DNA of 64,000 nucleotides from Mycobacterium sp. GTDB taxonomy: Bacteria; Actinomycetota; Actinomycetes; Mycobacteriales; Mycobacteriaceae. Shown in pieces: positions 17,090 through 24,758 of this stretch. The translations under genes were made by a program, and so were the position numbers. How positions within the stretch are numbered: the stretch's first letter is position 1; each line of letters opens with the position of its first letter. Under the pieces are notes generated by a model. It did no database searches. It saw nothing but the letters and a program-made list of their open reading frames with translations, and was not told the origin of the DNA. The stretch spans positions 40,488 through 104,487 of the forward strand of contig JAOPWC010000160.1 of assembly GCA_025965895.1 (NCBI GenBank). Reading direction: 5' to 3'.

Positions 17090-18508
17090 CTACAGGATCG
17101 CGCCCGGGGTGTACTTGGCGGCCTCTGGGTGGCGGCTGACCACGTCGTCGATCGCGGCCACCACAGCGTCCACCTGTTCGCCCGCCGCGCCGGTGAACGC
17201 TTTACGGTCGGCCAACGCGGCATCGAGGGCTGCCCGGTCCAGGGGCAGCCGCGGGTCGTCGGCCAGCCGGTCGAGCAGGTCGGGTTCGGCGCCGCGTTCA
17301 CGCATCTGCAGCGCCACCGCGACGGCGTGCTCCCTGATCACCTCATGCGCGGCCTCGCGTCCCATCCCGGCGCGCACCGCCGCGACCAGGATCCGGGTGG
17401 TCGCCAAAAACGGCAGGTAGCGGTTCAGCTCGCGTTCGATCACCGCCGGGTATGCGCCGAACTCCTCGAGCACCGTCAGGAAGGTTTCGATCTGCCCGTC
17501 GATAGCGAAGAACGCGTCTGGCAACGCGACTCGGCGCACCACAGAGCAGAACACGTCGCCTTCGTTCCACTGGGCGCCGGCGAGTTCGGCTGCCATCGAC
17601 GCGTACCCGCGCAGCACCACCTGCAGGCCGTTGACGCGTTCGCAGCTACGGGTGTTCATTTTGTGCGGCATCGCCGACGAGCCGACCTGGCCGGTCGCGA
17701 AGCCCTCGGTGACCAGCTCATGGCCTGCCATCAGCCGGATCGTGTGCGCAAGCGACGAGGGGCCGGCGCCAAGCTGCACGAGCGCCGAGACCACGTCGTG
17801 GTCCAGCGACCTCGGGTACACCTGGCCGACGCTGCTCAGCACGGTCGTGAAGCCGAGGAAGTCGGCCACCCGCCGCTCGAGCTCGGCCAGCCGCCGCGCG
17901 TCGCCCTCGAAAAGGTCGAGCATGTCTTGGGCGGTGCCCATCGGACCCTGGATGCCGCGCAGCGGATAGCGGTCGATCAACTCGGCGATCCGGCTCAGCG
18001 CGATCAGCGTCTCCTGCGCCGCCGACGCGAAACGCTTGCCGAGGGTGGTGGCCTGCGCCGCGACGTTGTGGCTGCGGCCGGCCATCACGAGATCGCGGTA
18101 CTGCACCGCCCGTTCGGCCAGCCTCGCCGCCACCGCGACGCCGTGCGCGTGCACGAGTTCCAGCGATCGGCGGATCTGGAGTTGTTCGACGTTTTCGGTC
18201 AGGTCCCGGCTGGTCATTCCCTTGTGCACGTGCTCGTGGCCGGCCAGCGCGTTGAATTCCTCGATGCGTGCCTTGACGTCGTGGCGCAGGACGCCTTCGC
18301 GGGCGGCGATCGACCGCAGGTCGACGGTGTCGAGCACCCGTTCGTAATCGGCAATCACCGAGGACGGCACCGCGACACCGAGTTCTGCCTGGGCGCGCAG
18401 CACCGCAAGCCAGAGCCGCCGCTCGGCGACGATCTTGGCCTCCGGTGACCAGATCGCCACCATCTCGTCGCTGGCGTAGCGCGCGGCCAGCACGTTCGGG
18501 ATCGTCAC
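17090..18508 (-). CDS. purB: Adenylosuccinate lyase
   Basis: PurB releases fumarate from SAICAR and from adenylosuccinate. The signature GSSAMPHKMNTR is near residue 276, with TSRDLTENVEQLQ and GRSHNVAAQATTLGKR upstream. GTG at 18508 gives 472 residues, the same as the remembered M. tuberculosis length. The frame is open further upstream (to 18649), but that extension simply translates a tandem repeat. A TAAGCT hexamer eight bases before the GTG supports a leaderless start. Confidence 0.97.
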   Translation of the reverse strand: MTIPNVLAARYASDEMVAIWSPEAKIVAERRLWLAVLRAQAELGVAVPSSVIADYERVLDTVDLRSIAAREGVLRHDVKARIEEFNALAGHEHVHKGMTSRDLTENVEQLQIRRSLELVHAHGVAVAARLAERAVQYRDLVMAGRSHNVAAQATTLGKRFASAAQETLIALSRIAELIDRYPLRGIQGPMGTAQDMLDLFEGDARRLAELERRVADFLGFTTVLSSVGQVYPRSLDHDVVSALVQLGAGPSSLAHTIRLMAGHELVTEGFATGQVGSSAMPHKMNTRSCERVNGLQVVLRGYASMAAELAGAQWNEGDVFCSVVRRVALPDAFFAIDGQIETFLTVLEEFGAYPAVIERELNRYLPFLATTRILVAAVRAGMGREAAHEVIREHAVAVALQMRERGAEPDLLDRLADDPRLPLDRAALDAALADRKAFTGAAGEQVDAVVAAIDDVVSRHPEAAKYTPGAIL

Positions 18509-18522
18509 GAACACAAAGCTTA
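18509..18522 (-). promoter_or_regulatory. purB leaderless promoter (-10)
   Basis: Minus-strand TAAGCT (18522-18517) lies eight bases before GTG at 18508. The -35 region would run into the edge of the neighbouring tandem-repeat tract. Confidence 0.5.
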
Positions 18523-18536
18523 CGGGCCTGCCGTCG

Positions 18537-18650
18537 GGCGCCCAGTGCGACGCGGCGGCGACAAGCGGCGGCGCCCAGTGCGACGCGGCGGCGACAAGCG
18601 GCGGCGACAAGCGGCGGGGACAAGCGGCGGGGACAAGCGGCGGGGACAAT
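18537..18650. repeat. Compound tandem repeat between purB and the DUF429 gene
   Basis: Two copies of a 33 bp unit start at 18537 and 18570 (each begins GGCGCCCAGTGCGACGC). They run into a 13 bp unit whose core GACAAGC recurs at 18593, 18606, 18619 and 18632, with a fifth partial copy at 18645. The tract fills the gap between two divergent genes. Confidence 0.85.
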
Positions 18651-18656
18651 TACGGT

Positions 18657-19415
18657 GTGTACTTCGTAGGCCTGGACCTGGCGTGGGGCGAACGCAGACC
18701 CTCAGGTGTCGCCACCCTTGCCGCGGACGGACGTCTGGTGGATATCGCTGCCGCTCACGACGATGCGAGCATCGCTGCCCGCCTGCGGCCATACACACGC
18801 GGCGACTGCGTTGTCGCCATCGACGCACCGCTGATCGTGACGAACAAGACCGGTCAACGGATGTGCGAAACAGCGCTCAACCGCGACTTCCGGCGTTTCG
18901 ACGCCGGCGCGCATCCCGCCAACACAGGCAAACCCGAATTCGCCGGGATCCCGCGCGGCGCCCGCATCGCCGCCCGGCTTCGGCTGGACATGGACCCGGA
19001 TTCGCGCGAAATGCGCCGGGCCATCGAAGTTTATCCCCACCCGGCGACTGTCGCCCTGTTTCGCCTGGGCCGAACGCTGAAGTACAAGCACAAGCCGGGG
19101 CGCAGTTTCGGGCACCTCAAGTCGGAGCTGCTGGCATTGATGCGTCTGCTCGAGGGACTGGCGGGCGCCGAGGTGAGCATGCGCGTCACCGACCACCCGG
19201 AGTGGGCGCGGCTACGGCACCACGTCGAAACCGCCACCCGGAAGTTCCAATTGCGTGCGGCCGAAGATCCGGTCGACGCCGTCGTGTGCGCATACGTCGG
19301 GCTGTACCGGGAACGACGACCCGAGGACGTCACCACCTACGGCGACTACCAGAGCGGCTATATCGTCACCCCGGCGCCCAGTCCGTTCCTGGCCCCCCGT
19401 GCGCGTGGCCGCTGA
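18657..19415 (+). CDS. DUF429 family protein (Rv0776c-like)
   Basis: This 252-residue protein resembles DUF429 proteins, which are predicted to have an RNase H-like fold. It starts MYFVGLDLAWG, with the early Asp typical of that fold, followed by VVAIDAPLIVTN and, near the C-terminus, AEDPVDAVVCAYVGL with further acidic residues. There is no signal peptide. The start is GTG at 18657, immediately after the tandem-repeat tract. Its last 50 bp overlap the end of the TetR gene on the other strand. A nuclease role is a family prediction only. Confidence 0.85.
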   Translation: MYFVGLDLAWGERRPSGVATLAADGRLVDIAAAHDDASIAARLRPYTRGDCVVAIDAPLIVTNKTGQRMCETALNRDFRRFDAGAHPANTGKPEFAGIPRGARIAARLRLDMDPDSREMRRAIEVYPHPATVALFRLGRTLKYKHKPGRSFGHLKSELLALMRLLEGLAGAEVSMRVTDHPEWARLRHHVETATRKFQLRAAEDPVDAVVCAYVGLYRERRPEDVTTYGDYQSGYIVTPAPSPFLAPRARGR

Positions 19416-20046
19416 GGGAACGTGCGGCCATCGGCCGCTCTGTGGGCGCGAGCACGTGGATCACGTCAACCAGTGCGGCCCTGGCGGTTTCGCGTGCACT
19501 GCGCCCGTCGTCGACCAGCGCGGCCACCACGGCGCCGTCAACGGCGCAGAGCAACGCGGTCAGCCGCTCGCCACCCACCGACCGCCCCGAGCGCTCGACG
19601 GCCGCCACCACCGCCGCGGTGCGCTGCTCGCGGATCCGGCGCTGGACCTCGCGCAGCCCTGGCTGCCGGGCACAGGCGATGTCGCGCTCGTAGCGCGAGA
19701 TCAGCTGCTCGCTCACGTGCGCGGTGGGGCAGTCTCCGACGAGCAGATCGACGAGCACGTCCGCGGTTGACTCGACGCCACGGCGGCGCCGCGACAGATT
19801 GTCGAGGCGCGCGCGCAACTGCTCGGCTTCCAGCGCTCCGGCGTGCTCGACCGCCTTGACGATCAGATCGTCCAGTGACGAGAAATAGTAGGTGGTCGAC
19901 GCCAGCGGCAGCCCCGCCCTGCGAGCCACCGCGCGATGGCGTACCGCGTCGAACCCGCCCTCGCACAGCAACTCGGCGGCGGCGCTGACGAGCGCGCACC
20001 GCCTGCGTTCTCCCTTTGGTGTGACCGCGGCCGTCACGACTAGCAT
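19366..20046 (-). CDS. TetR-family transcriptional regulator (Rv0775-like)
   Basis: This 226-residue regulator has a HTH around residues 25-60 (VRHRAVARRAGLPLASTTYYFSSLDDLI) and a C-terminal ligand domain. The ATG at 20046 is chosen because the open frame beyond it is antisense to the esterase gene; GTG at 20037 is an alternative. It is divergent from the Tat-exported esterase across 93 bp that contain the palindrome AGGGCGCCCT, so it is a likely repressor of that gene and itself. Confidence 0.9.
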   Translation of the reverse strand: MLVVTAAVTPKGERRRCALVSAAAELLCEGGFDAVRHRAVARRAGLPLASTTYYFSSLDDLIVKAVEHAGALEAEQLRARLDNLSRRRRGVESTADVLVDLLVGDCPTAHVSEQLISRYERDIACARQPGLREVQRRIREQRTAAVVAAVERSGRSVGGERLTALLCAVDGAVVAALVDDGRSARETARAALVDVIHVLAPTERPMAARSLSGHAHGGPGTDWAPG

Positions 20047-20057
20047 GCTGCCAGCAG

Positions 20058-20067
20058 AGGGCGCCCT
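20058..20067. promoter_or_regulatory. Palindrome AGGGCGCCCT, candidate TetR operator
   Basis: A perfect 10 bp palindrome lies 12 bp upstream of the TetR ATG, in the gap shared with the divergent esterase gene. AGGGCG recurs at about 20092-20097. Confidence 0.35.
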
Positions 20068-20139
20068 AAACTGGGGTTTCGCGCAAAGCATAGGGCGTTC
20101 GCCGCGAGCTCGTTGTGCGCCGCCGCAGGAGTCGATGGC

Positions 20140-21051
20140 ATGATGACCCGCATGCCTGCGCTCAGCCGTCGCGCCGTGCTGCGCCTCGGCGCCGGCGCCG
20201 CCGTCGGAGCCGCCGGCGCCTACGCGCTGGGAAGCATCCTGGATTCCCCGGCGGCCGCGCCGCCCGTGTCGATGACCGGAGCCGGAACGCCGATGGCTCC
20301 GCTCGCGCCGCCCGCCCCGCTGGAGCCGGCGCCGGCGGCCGCACCGGCCTTCGTGACCGGTTCGTTCGTCTCCGCCGCGCGCGGCGGTATCGACACCAAC
20401 TGGGCGATCGCGCGTCCCCCTGGACAAGTCCAGACGCTGCGGCCGGTGATCGCACTGCACGGTTTGGGCGGCGACGCGGCGAGCGTGATGGCGGGCGGTG
20501 TCGAGCAGGGCTTGGCGCAGGCGCTCGGAGCCGGATTGCCGCCGTTCGCCGTGGTCAGCGTCGACGGCGGCGGGGGGTACTGGCACAAGCGGGCATCGGG
20601 CCAGGATCCTGGCGCGATGGTGCTCACCGAGCTGATCCCGATGCTGGGCAGCCACGGTCTGGACACGTCGCGGGTGGCCTTCCTGGGCTGGTCGATGGGC
20701 GGCTACGGGGCCCTGCTGCTGGGCGGGCGTCTCGGGCCGGCGCGGACCGCGGCAATCAGCGCGGTCAGTCCCGCGCTGTGGATGTCCTACGGCGCCGCCG
20801 CGCCCGGCGCGTTCGACAGCGCCGACGACTGGTCGGCGAATTCGGTGTTCGGGCTGCCCGCACTCGGGTCGATCCCGATCCGGGTCGATTGCGGCAACAG
20901 CGACCCGTTCTATTCGGCCACCCGGCAGTTCATTGCGCAACTGCCGAACCCGCCGTCGGGCGGCTTCTCGCCGGGCGGGCACGACGGCACGTTCTGGAGC
21001 GCTCAGCTACCCGCCGAGCTGACATGGATGGCTCCGCTGCTCGTCGCCTGA
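20140..21051 (+). CDS. Tat-exported alpha/beta-hydrolase esterase (Rv0774c-like)
   Basis: The 303-residue protein, the same length I remember for Rv0774c, begins with a twin-arginine signal (LSRRAVLRLGAGAAVGAAGAY), so it is exported folded. The catalytic Ser is in GWSMGGYGA (near residue 182). The likely Asp is in DCGNSDPF and the His in SPGGHDGTFW near the C-terminus. The family is the esterase D/mycolyltransferase-like group acting on short-chain esters or envelope lipids. ATG at 20143 or 20152 are possible alternative starts. It ends 3 bp from the purD stop. Confidence 0.9.
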   Translation: MMTRMPALSRRAVLRLGAGAAVGAAGAYALGSILDSPAAAPPVSMTGAGTPMAPLAPPAPLEPAPAAAPAFVTGSFVSAARGGIDTNWAIARPPGQVQTLRPVIALHGLGGDAASVMAGGVEQGLAQALGAGLPPFAVVSVDGGGGYWHKRASGQDPGAMVLTELIPMLGSHGLDTSRVAFLGWSMGGYGALLLGGRLGPARTAAISAVSPALWMSYGAAAPGAFDSADDWSANSVFGLPALGSIPIRVDCGNSDPFYSATRQFIAQLPNPPSGGFSPGGHDGTFWSAQLPAELTWMAPLLVA

Positions 21052-21054
21052 CCA

Positions 21055-22326
21055 CTACACGCGGATCCGGCCCTGCGCGGCGGCCAGCGCAATGTCATGC
21101 CGATAGTGGCCGCCCGGCAAGCGAATCGACGCGATTTTGCCGTACGCGTCCGCGCGGGCGGCCGAGAGGTCGGGCCCCGTGCCCACCACCGAAAGCACTC
21201 GTCCGCCGGTGGAAACCAGCGCGCCGTCCTCACGGCGGGCGGTCGCCGCGTGCAGCACGACGTCGATGTCGGCGCCGGCGATCACATCGCCCACCCGCGG
21301 GCGTCCCGGATAGTTCTCGGCGGCCAGCACCACGACGACCGCGGCGCCCGGCCGCCACTGCGGCGCCGGCTGCTCCGCGAGCGCGCCGGTGGCGGCCGCG
21401 TCCAGTAACCGGCCCAGCGGCGAGTCGAGCTGCGCCAGCACCGCCTGGGTCTCCGGATCGCCGAACCGGCAGTTGAACTCCACAACTTTGGGACCCTCGG
21501 AGGTGATCGCCAGGCCGGCATAGAGCACACCGCTGAACGGGCACCCTCGCCGAACGAGCTCTGCCGCAACCGGTTTGACAATGTCGGAGACGATTTGTGC
21601 CGTCAGCTCATCGGGTAGCCACGAAAGCGGGGCGTAGGCGCCCATGCCGCCGGTGTTCGGCCCGAAGTCGCCGTCGCCGACACGTTTGAAGTCCTGAGCG
21701 GGAAGCAGCGGCACGACCGTTTCACCGTCGACGATGCACAGCAGCGAGACTTCGGGGCCGTCGAGGAAGGACTCCAGCAGCACCGGATGCCCGGCGTCTA
21801 ACAGGCTCGCCGCATGCGCCCGGGCCTCGGCGCGGTCGGCGGTGACCACCACCCCCTTGCCGGCGGCCAGTCCGTCGTCCTTGACCACCCATGCCGTGTC
21901 GCTGGCGTGTTCCGGGCCGAAGCGGTCGAGCGCCGCGTCGAGGTGGGCCGGGTTGTCGACGATCTCGCTGCGCGCCGTGGGCACCCCGGCAGCCGCCATC
22001 ACATCCTTCGCGAACGCCTTCGATCCTTCGATGCGGGCGGCGGCAGCTGACGGACCGAAACACGCGATCCCGGCCGACCTCACCGCGTCCGCCACACCCA
22101 GCACCAGGGGCACCTCCGGGCCGATCACCACAAGGTCGGCGGCGGTGTTCAGCGCCAGTTTCGCCACCGCATCCCCGGAGGTGACGTCGACGTCGTGCTG
22201 CTCGGCGATGGCTGCGGTGCCCGCGTTGCCCGGCGCGGCGATCAGGCCGTCGACCTGCGGATCGCGCCGCAACGCGGTCAGCAACGCATGTTCACGGGCA
22301 CCCGAACCGATTACCAGGACACGCAC
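21055..22326 (-). CDS. purD: Phosphoribosylamine-glycine ligase (GAR synthetase)
   Basis: This ATP-grasp ligase joins phosphoribosylamine and glycine. The 423-residue protein starts VRVLVIGSGAREHALL, with the ATP-grasp segments VVKDDGLAAGKGVVVT, EVSLLCIVDG and VVEFNCRFGDPETQ. GTG at 22326 is preferred over the frame opening at 22353, since it matches the family N-terminus and sits eight bases after a TAAGGT hexamer (leaderless). Confidence 0.97.
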   Translation of the reverse strand: MRVLVIGSGAREHALLTALRRDPQVDGLIAAPGNAGTAAIAEQHDVDVTSGDAVAKLALNTAADLVVIGPEVPLVLGVADAVRSAGIACFGPSAAAARIEGSKAFAKDVMAAAGVPTARSEIVDNPAHLDAALDRFGPEHASDTAWVVKDDGLAAGKGVVVTADRAEARAHAASLLDAGHPVLLESFLDGPEVSLLCIVDGETVVPLLPAQDFKRVGDGDFGPNTGGMGAYAPLSWLPDELTAQIVSDIVKPVAAELVRRGCPFSGVLYAGLAITSEGPKVVEFNCRFGDPETQAVLAQLDSPLGRLLDAAATGALAEQPAPQWRPGAAVVVVLAAENYPGRPRVGDVIAGADIDVVLHAATARREDGALVSTGGRVLSVVGTGPDLSAARADAYGKIASIRLPGGHYRHDIALAAAQGRIRV

Positions 22327-22340
22327 AGGTGCCAACCTTA
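22327..22340 (-). promoter_or_regulatory. purD leaderless promoter (-10)
   Basis: Minus-strand TAAGGT (22340-22335) lies eight bases before the GTG at 22326, the same spacing as at purB. Confidence 0.5.
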
Positions 22341-22463
22341 GTGGCAGAAACATCCACCCCCGGCGCTAGCCCGAAGCCGGTCTTCAGCAAGATCGCCGAT
22401 ATCATCCCCACCATCTCGAAACTGTCCGCGCCCCAACGCCTCCGATCGGGACGGATCAACAAC

Positions 22464-23330
22464 GTGAAGTACTACATCAGCACCGGCTACCTCGACACCC
22501 GGGAGATCGTCGAGATCGCCAAGGCCGCCGATGAGCTCGGCTACGACGGGCTCGGAATACCCGACCATGTGGTCAACCTCGAGACCCTTTCCACGCCGTA
22601 CCCCTACAGCCGTGACGGGAGCCGACGCTGGGAGCCGTTCACCGACTGGCCCGACCCGTGGGTGCTGATCGGTTCGCTGGCCCAGTGCACGCAACGGCTG
22701 CACTTCGTCACCACCGTCTACATCGCCGCGATGCGTGACCCCTACAGCGCCGCCAAGTCGATCGGAACCGCGGCGCTGCTCGCCGACGGGCGCGTGGAAC
22801 TCGGACTGGGAGTCGGCTGGTGTGCCGAGGAGTTCGAGCTCCTGGACGCGCGGTTCGATCGGCGCGGTCGACGAACCGAAGAGATGGTCGAGCTGATGCG
22901 GGCGCTCTGGTCGCCGGGCTGGACGGAATTCGACGGCGAGTTCTATCGGACCCCCCGGCTGGAGATGACCCCCACCCCGCCGCCGATACCGGTATGGGTG
23001 GGCGGTCTTACCGAGATCGCACTGCGGCGCGCCGCCCGCTACGACGGCTGGATCGGCGACTTGATGACCACGGACGACGCCGTCGTGATCGCCCGACGAC
23101 TCCGACGGTATCGCGACGAGTGTGAGCTGTCGGGCTGCGAATTCGCCGTCTTGGCGCCGCTGATCGACGCGTTCACCGAGGCGGACTATGAGCGCGCCGA
23201 GCGCGGGGGCATCACCCATATTCTGACGATGCCGTGGATGTTCTACAGCGGCCGCGACGCCACTTTGGCGGAGAAGATCGACGGGATGAAGCGTTTCCGC
23301 GACGACGTCGGACTGGACGCTCAGCGGTAG
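22464..23330 (+). CDS. F420-dependent LLM-class oxidoreductase
   Basis: This luciferase-like monooxygenase-fold protein of the F420-dependent type would reduce or oxidise an unknown substrate with F420. Family segments include YYISTGYLDTREIVEIAKAA, GLGIPDHVV, AAMRDPYSAAKSIGTAALLA, ELGLGVGWCAEEFE and PIPVWVGGLTEIAL. The frame is open from 22329, but remembered homologues begin at the KYYISTGYLDT segment. GTG at 22464 (288 aa) also leaves room for the purD promoter, although it has no clear ribosome site. It overlaps the SnoaL-like gene by 10 bp tail to tail. Confidence 0.85.
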   Translation: MKYYISTGYLDTREIVEIAKAADELGYDGLGIPDHVVNLETLSTPYPYSRDGSRRWEPFTDWPDPWVLIGSLAQCTQRLHFVTTVYIAAMRDPYSAAKSIGTAALLADGRVELGLGVGWCAEEFELLDARFDRRGRRTEEMVELMRALWSPGWTEFDGEFYRTPRLEMTPTPPPIPVWVGGLTEIALRRAARYDGWIGDLMTTDDAVVIARRLRRYRDECELSGCEFAVLAPLIDAFTEADYERAERGGITHILTMPWMFYSGRDATLAEKIDGMKRFRDDVGLDAQR

Positions 23331-23647
23331 TAGATGTCGAGGGTCTGCACCAGCCCGTCGTCGTTGAGCTCGAAGATGTCGACGGTGTGAAGGGTGGTGC
23401 CGTCTTCGTCGAGTGGGCTGCTTCCCTGCAGTTGCACCACCTCGAGGTTGCCCTGCTCGAACTGTCGGGTGATGGTCATGTGGACCTGGCCTGCGAACAC
23501 GACGTCATTGTGGAAGTCGGCGATTTCGATGTGCCCGCGATCCGTACCCACCGGGTGGGTCAGGGTGGCGTCCTCGGCAAACAGTGCGAGCAGCGCCGCC
23601 GAGTCCGCGTTGTTGATCGCCTCGACGTAACGTTCTCCGGTCGTCAT
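23321..23647 (-). CDS. SnoaL/NTF2-fold protein
   Basis: This 108-residue single-domain protein has the NTF2-like fold: an N-terminal helix YVEAINNADSAALLALFAEDATLTHP, then alternating strands ending in DDGLVQTLDIYY. A GGAGG ribosome site precedes the ATG. Such proteins serve as small isomerases, hydrolases or ligand binders; no catalytic assignment can be made. A TAAATT hexamer near 23710 may be its -10. Confidence 0.85.
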   Translation of the reverse strand: MTTGERYVEAINNADSAALLALFAEDATLTHPVGTDRGHIEIADFHNDVVFAGQVHMTITRQFEQGNLEVVQLQGSSPLDEDGTTLHTVDIFELNDDGLVQTLDIYYR

Positions 23648-23930
23648 GATGCCTCCAGTTCCGCCGCCATGGTAGCCATGCCGCGCCGCGTGCCGTCGCT
23701 AGTAATTTAGTCCCCGCCCGCCGCTCTGGTTGCCGTGATGCCGCGCACACACCAGACGATGGTTTCGCCTGCCGTCGGATGGGAACTCTGTCCAGCGACG
23801 CCACCGCCAGGGGTTTGCGGGCCACCAGACGTGTTGGAGTGTGCCGGTGTATATCTCGGGCCGGTTGATGATCGGCGTCATCGTGCGGCGCGCGCCGTTG
23901 CGCGCTTGAGTCGTCCCTTCAGGAGTGGTG
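23648..23930. other. Intergenic region, no confident gene
   Basis: It holds the probable promoter of the SnoaL-like gene on the minus strand and the AGGAG ribosome site (23921-23925) of the glycosyltransferase. A minus frame (about 23699-23956) encodes a tryptophan-rich 60-85 residue string without ribosome site or recognisable domain; it is not called. Confidence 0.5.
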
Positions 23931-24758
23931 GTGAGCGGTCGCCCTGATGTTGACATCGATGTGCTGGTGATGACGGTCGGTCGTCCCGCGGAGCTGGCGA
24001 CGACCCTGTCGGGTCTGGCCAGTCAGCAACACGAGGCGTTTCAGGTGGTGGTCAGCGACCAGTCGGACGGCGAGGCGTCGTTTGACGCGCCGGCTGCCAG
24101 GGCGATGTCCCGGGTGTTGGAGGTTCGCGGCCATCCCACCAGATTCGTGCGGCACCTGCCGCGCAGGGGCCTTGCCGAGCATCGGGCTTTCCTGTTGGAC
24201 CAGGCGACCGCACCGTATGCGCTGTTCCTCGACGATGACGTCTGGCTCGAACCGGGCGTGCTGTGCAGGCTTCAGGATGCGTTGGCCAGCCTCAACTGCG
24301 GCTTCGTCGGGGCCGCCGTCGCGGGCCTGTCCTACCTCAACGACGTGCGACCCGCGGAACTGGCCCCTTTCGAGCGCTGGTCCGGCCCGGTCCGGCCTGA
24401 GCGGATCACCCGGCACTCCGTCGCGTTCTGGCGGTGCGCACTGCACAACGCCGCCAACCCATTTCACCTTCATCAGCAGCTGAAGCTGCGTCCCGGCCAG
24501 TGGTGTGCGTACAAGATCGCCTGGGTCGGCGGCTGCGTGCTTTACAACCGCGCGAAGCTGCTGGATTGCGGGGGCTTCGACTTCTGGGATCGCCTGCCCC
24601 CCCAACACGCGGGCGAGGACGTGGCCGCGCAGTGGCGGGTGATGGAACGGTACGGCGGTGCGGGAATTCTGCCCAGCGGCGCCATCCATCTCGAATCTCC
24701 CACCACCGTGCATGACCGTCGCGTGGAGGTAACGGCAGTTTTGGAGGAATTCCGGTGA
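23931..24758 (+). CDS. Family 2 glycosyltransferase
   Basis: This 275-residue GT-A fold enzyme has no membrane segment. The nucleotide-sugar site is visible as VLVMTVGRPAELATTLSGL at the N-terminus and LFLDDDVWLEPG (DxD-type, near residue 100). The acceptor-site motif GED is in QHAGEDVAAQW near 228. GTG at 23931 is five bases after AGGAG; GTG codons at 23925 and 23928 are alternatives. It overlaps the HldE-like gene by 4 bp, so it should use the sugar nucleotide made there or a related one. Confidence 0.88.
   Translation: MSGRPDVDIDVLVMTVGRPAELATTLSGLASQQHEAFQVVVSDQSDGEASFDAPAARAMSRVLEVRGHPTRFVRHLPRRGLAEHRAFLLDQATAPYALFLDDDVWLEPGVLCRLQDALASLNCGFVGAAVAGLSYLNDVRPAELAPFERWSGPVRPERITRHSVAFWRCALHNAANPFHLHQQLKLRPGQWCAYKIAWVGGCVLYNRAKLLDCGGFDFWDRLPPQHAGEDVAAQWRVMERYGGAGILPSGAIHLESPTTVHDRRVEVTAVLEEFR

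Noticed and set aside
16742..18448. Long plus-strand frame of about 570 codons
   Set aside because: It lies opposite purB and the Rv0779c-like gene, both of which have strong family motifs; the frame has shadow composition.
18509..18649. Extended purB N-terminus
   Set aside because: The extension translates the tandem repeat; GTG at 18508 gives the expected length and a leaderless promoter.
18593..18650. CRISPR-like repeats
   Set aside because: The units are contiguous 13 bp repeats without spacers and no cas genes are present.
22329..22463. Upstream start for the LLM oxidoreductase
   Set aside because: It would leave only 2 bp to divergent purD and lies over its promoter; the homologous N-terminus begins at 22464. 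It remains possible.
23699..23956. Tryptophan-rich short minus frame
   Set aside because: No ribosome site, family or coding support; it overlaps the GT2 start. It may be a degraded remnant but cannot be supported.
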